64,000 nt of DNA from Pseudothermotoga sp. GTDB lineage: Bacteria > Thermotogota > Thermotogae > Thermotogales > DSM-5069. The position numbers and the translations under genes are program-made. Below the pieces are notes generated by a model. It searched no databases. It was not told the origin of the DNA and worked only from the letters and a program-made list of their open reading frames with translations. This document shows, piece after piece, positions 61,618 to 64,000 of this stretch; positions within the stretch are counted from its first letter, which is position 1; the number at the start of each line of letters is the position of its first letter. Location: assembly GCA_025060105.1 (NCBI GenBank), contig JANXCS010000009.1, positions 1-64,000 on the forward strand, written 5' to 3'.

Positions 61618-62711
61618 TCTTAGTTCGCTACGGAGAACTAGCACTCAAAGGCAAGAACAGAGGCGAATTTCAAAGGAAGTTGATTGAGTGTATAAAAAAC
61701 GTTTTAAAGCGTCATGGGTTTGAAGCTAAAATTCATATCACTCAAGGTAGATTGATCGTTGATGCACCCCACCAAGCTGCACAGTTTGTGAAGAAGGTAC
61801 CTGGTGTCGTTTCTGTTTCACCAGCTTGGAAAATGGAGTACGAAGAGGTGTCAAACTTTCTATACGAACAACTGAAGAACTTCAATCCTTCTTCGTTCAA
61901 GATAGAGGCTAGAAGGATCGCGAAAGGCTTTCATAAAAATTCACAGCAGATCAACGAAGAAATCGGAGCTTTCATCGTTCAAAAATTTGGATGGAAAGTA
62001 GATTTAGAAAAACCAGAACTCGTTATAGGTATCGAAATGATCGAAGGAGAAGCTTATGTGTTTTTCGAAACATTGAAGGGTGTAGGTGGCCTTCCTGCCG
62101 GCACACAAGGAAGATTGGTTCTGATGATGAGTGTCGGCATCGATTCACCAGTGGCAGGGTTCTTGATGCTCAAAAGAGGTGTCGAATTGACAGCAATCCA
62201 CTTCGACCAAGGTCATGCAGAACATGCCAGATCGATGATCGAAGTTCTGAATGATTATTCCTCTGAACCCATCGAACTCATAGTTGTCGATCACACCGAA
62301 TATTTTTCACCGTACATCGCTGAGCTTGAAAAATTGAGAAAAAGAGAATGGACGTGCGTTCTTTGCAAAGCTTTAATGCTCAAAAAAGCCGAACAAATCG
62401 CGAGAGAAAAATCGGCTTTTGGGATCGTCACGGGTGATTCGCTCGGACAAGTAGCTTCCCAAACCTTGGAAAACCTCTTTTTGGAATCGAGTGTTGTGAA
62501 CGTTCCTATTTACAGACCACTGATAGGCATGGACAAAGATGAAACGGTGAAGATCGCTAGACAGATTGGCACCTTCGATATCTTCACAAAGGTAGCAAGA
62601 CACGTCTGCCCATTCAGACCTCGTTCCGTTGTCACACGAGGATCTCCAAACGGATTTAAAAAAATCATTGAAAACTTGATAGCCGAAGGTCTGTGGCCAA
62701 AACAGATCTGA
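61614..62711 (+). CDS. thiI: tRNA 4-thiouridine synthase ThiI (apparent CTG start)
   Basis: About 365 residues. The N-terminal ThiI motif LVRYGELALKGKNRGEFQRK is encoded at 61620-61679, upstream of the first conventional start (TTG 61680). The frame opens only after TGA 61605-61607, with no ATG, GTG or TTG before that motif. GAGGTGA (61601-61607) is followed six bases later by CTG at 61614, which I take as the start; ATC 61617 is another possibility. The THUMP domain (about 60-165) and PP-loop MMSVGIDSPVAGF (about 170-182) follow; VCPFRPRS near the C-terminus has a candidate catalytic Cys. No rhodanese domain. It sulfurates tRNA U8 and/or serves thiamin synthesis. Confidence 0.85.
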   Translation: MILVRYGELALKGKNRGEFQRKLIECIKNVLKRHGFEAKIHITQGRLIVDAPHQAAQFVKKVPGVVSVSPAWKMEYEEVSNFLYEQLKNFNPSSFKIEARRIAKGFHKNSQQINEEIGAFIVQKFGWKVDLEKPELVIGIEMIEGEAYVFFETLKGVGGLPAGTQGRLVLMMSVGIDSPVAGFLMLKRGVELTAIHFDQGHAEHARSMIEVLNDYSSEPIELIVVDHTEYFSPYIAELEKLRKREWTCVLCKALMLKKAEQIAREKSAFGIVTGDSLGQVASQTLENLFLESSVVNVPIYRPLIGMDKDETVKIARQIGTFDIFTKVARHVCPFRPRSVVTRGSPNGFKKIIENLIAEGLWPKQI

Positions 62712-63233
62712 ACTTCGAAGTGCCATTAAGTGTAATTAAATACTAACAAGCGGTATTCCCAAGCTAAAGAGTATGGTTCAAAAAAGTACGGTATCGATAT
62801 CGAGGATAAACTCTGTTGGGAAACTTTCCCAGAAGGAAATAGAGCATACAATTGACAAACAGCACCCGTTTACGTTGAATCGAAACTTACTAGAGGTTAG
62901 ATGTCGCACTCGGTGCAAACGTTGACGGGCTCGACAGGAATTTTGAAAAACATCTAGCCATTCAAAGATTCATCTTTGGAAAGAACAAAGATCTTTTGAG
63001 CTGCTTTTCAGAAGCAAAAATCTTAGAAAAATATCCGCGAAATGGTTAAAAATGACTCGGCGAAATTCTTAAAGAAGGTCGAAGTGCAAAGAACATTCTC
63101 CCCAACCATCTTTGATCTCACTAGAACTGTTCCACTCTGGTGGAGATTCACCTTGTCAGTTTCCTCAAATTGAAGTGGCCAGCTCTCGGAATTTTCCTAG
63201 TCTTTAAAAAATGATTTTATTGGAGGAAAGCAA
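62712..63233. other. Non-coding, apparently degenerate 520-base gap
   Basis: Short open stretches interrupted by stops resemble broken coding sequence: a reading near 62747-62840 gives a KEYGSKKYGIDIEDKL-like piece and one near 62965-63047 gives a FGKNKDLLSCFSEAKILEKY-like piece. I cannot assign a family. No tRNA or clear terminator was seen. GGAGG at the right end serves the next gene. Confidence 0.45.
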
Positions 63234-64000
63234 ATGGATCAAATTTTGCAAGAAATTGCAACATTCATTCAGCGTGGGGACTTTCAAAAAGCAAAGCAGT
63301 TTGTAGACAAGATCGATTCGGACGTGGATCGATACAACGTGCTGGGCATCATTTTTTATCATGAAGGTAGACTCGACGAAGCTATGGACAATTTCAAAAA
63401 AGCTCTCCAGATCGATCCTACGCACGACGATACACTGTTCAACTATGCAAAAGTTCTTTTCGAAAATCACGATTATTTTGAATCGTGGCGTTATCTGACG
63501 AGGATCAAACAAAAAACTTGGGAAGTTTACGACATGCTCGGTGATACACAGCTGAGACAAAACAATTTTGCAATGACTATCCACTACTACAGGAAAGCTG
63601 CGGAACTTTCAAATCTTCCACAGATGAAAGAAAAGTACCAGCAGGCGAAGGATCAATACAAAAGATCTGAAAAACTTGCCATTTTTTGTTTGCCTGGCTT
63701 AGACAACTTCATAAAGGACATCGCTGACATACTTTCGAACATATACGATGTGAAATTGGTCGTGACGACCGACAGCAAACAGATCGTGGAGGCGTACAAC
63801 TGGTCCGACATCGTCTGGCTCGAATGGGCCAACGAGATGGCCGTGGAGATAACGAACAAATTGAGCAAAGGTGACAAGAAAATTCTGTGTAGATTGCACA
63901 GTTACGAAGCCTTGGCAGGTTATCCAGAAAAAATAAACTGGCGAAACATCGATGTGCTCATTCTGGTCGCCGATCACATGCGTGATATCCTTGAAGATTA
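63234..64000 (+). CDS. TPR-glycosyltransferase protein (partial, runs off the window)
   Basis: 255 residues visible from ATG 63234 (GGAGG upstream); the 3' end is outside the window. Residues about 1-145 are TPR-like repeats (YNVLGIIFYHEGRLDEAMDN, KALQIDPTHDDTLFNYAKVL). From about 148 a new domain begins: KLAIFCLPGLDNFIKDIADIL, DIVWLEWANEMAVEITN, ILCRLHSYEAL, resembling the N-terminal half of a GT-B glycosyltransferase. A probable surface-polysaccharide or protein glycosyltransferase; no donor site is visible yet. Confidence 0.75.
   Translation, partial: MDQILQEIATFIQRGDFQKAKQFVDKIDSDVDRYNVLGIIFYHEGRLDEAMDNFKKALQIDPTHDDTLFNYAKVLFENHDYFESWRYLTRIKQKTWEVYDMLGDTQLRQNNFAMTIHYYRKAAELSNLPQMKEKYQQAKDQYKRSEKLAIFCLPGLDNFIKDIADILSNIYDVKLVVTTDSKQIVEAYNWSDIVWLEWANEMAVEITNKLSKGDKKILCRLHSYEALAGYPEKINWRNIDVLILVADHMRDILED

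Noticed and set aside
62712-63233. A tRNA or small RNA gene in the gap
   Set aside because: No cloverleaf, anticodon arm or terminator could be drawn.

Overview
The window reads as a thermophilic member of the Thermotogales, most likely a Pseudothermotoga/Thermotoga relative (inference). Reasons: tightly packed operons with four-base start/stop overlaps, strong GGAGG-type ribosome sites with many GTG and TTG starts, many secreted glycanases beside maltose-type ABC transporters, a 416-residue glutamate dehydrogenase, and a glycerol regulon with a GlpP antiterminator. No tRNA, rRNA, insertion sequence or prophage was seen.

Layout. 1-515 is the leader-distal, decaying end of a CRISPR array; no cas genes are in view. 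530-1231 is an unrecognised gene, followed by a decayed DUF2075-like gene (about 1460-2111). 2225-7714 is an N-acetylmannosamine-type amino-sugar operon: nanE, binding protein, two permeases, ROK kinase, RpiR regulator. Nearby are a creatininase-family hydrolase, a lipoprotein subtilase (both minus strand), a GH20 hexosaminidase, a type I pullulanase and an ABC exporter pair. 16798-23992 (minus) is a galactan locus: GH53 endo-galactanase plus a MalEFG-type importer whose MalG carries a huge insertion. Glutamate dehydrogenase follows at 24271.

25548-40844 is a large divergon around a perfect palindrome (29871-29891). The minus arm encodes a LUD protein, an M20 peptidase, an oxaloacetate-decarboxylase-type carboxyltransferase, a fused AcpS-FolK protein and a small coiled-coil protein. 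The plus arm encodes a YheO-like regulator, RidA, a DUF6917-like protein, a fold-type I PLP enzyme, an FAD enzyme and a transporter. After a terminator come a DapF-like epimerase, a 75-residue protein, a rearranged cobalamin aminomutase-like protein, a P-loop protein resembling mutase reactivases and a GH4 glycosidase. This looks like an uncharacterised amino-acid racemisation, mutation and degradation system, and it is the best candidate here for an undescribed pathway.

40962-46242 is the glycerol-3-phosphate regulon: a GlpA-like dehydrogenase, a partner flavoprotein and a DUF1667 protein on the plus strand, and glpK with glpP on the minus strand. Both operons start with the same kind of short leader, in which a 5'-terminal GGTGTGG can compete with the identical right arm of an intrinsic terminator. 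These are the presumed targets of the GlpP protein encoded between them. 46252-64000 is mostly core genome: PhoU-like, MazG, a foldase, MtnA, the YaaR-HolB-RicT set, DUF2905, transketolase, RNase III, a radical SAM protein, PheST, an alpha/beta hydrolase and ThiI (apparently with a CTG start). It ends with a degenerate 520-base gap and a truncated TPR-glycosyltransferase gene.

Functions are assigned from motifs read by eye; no database search was run.
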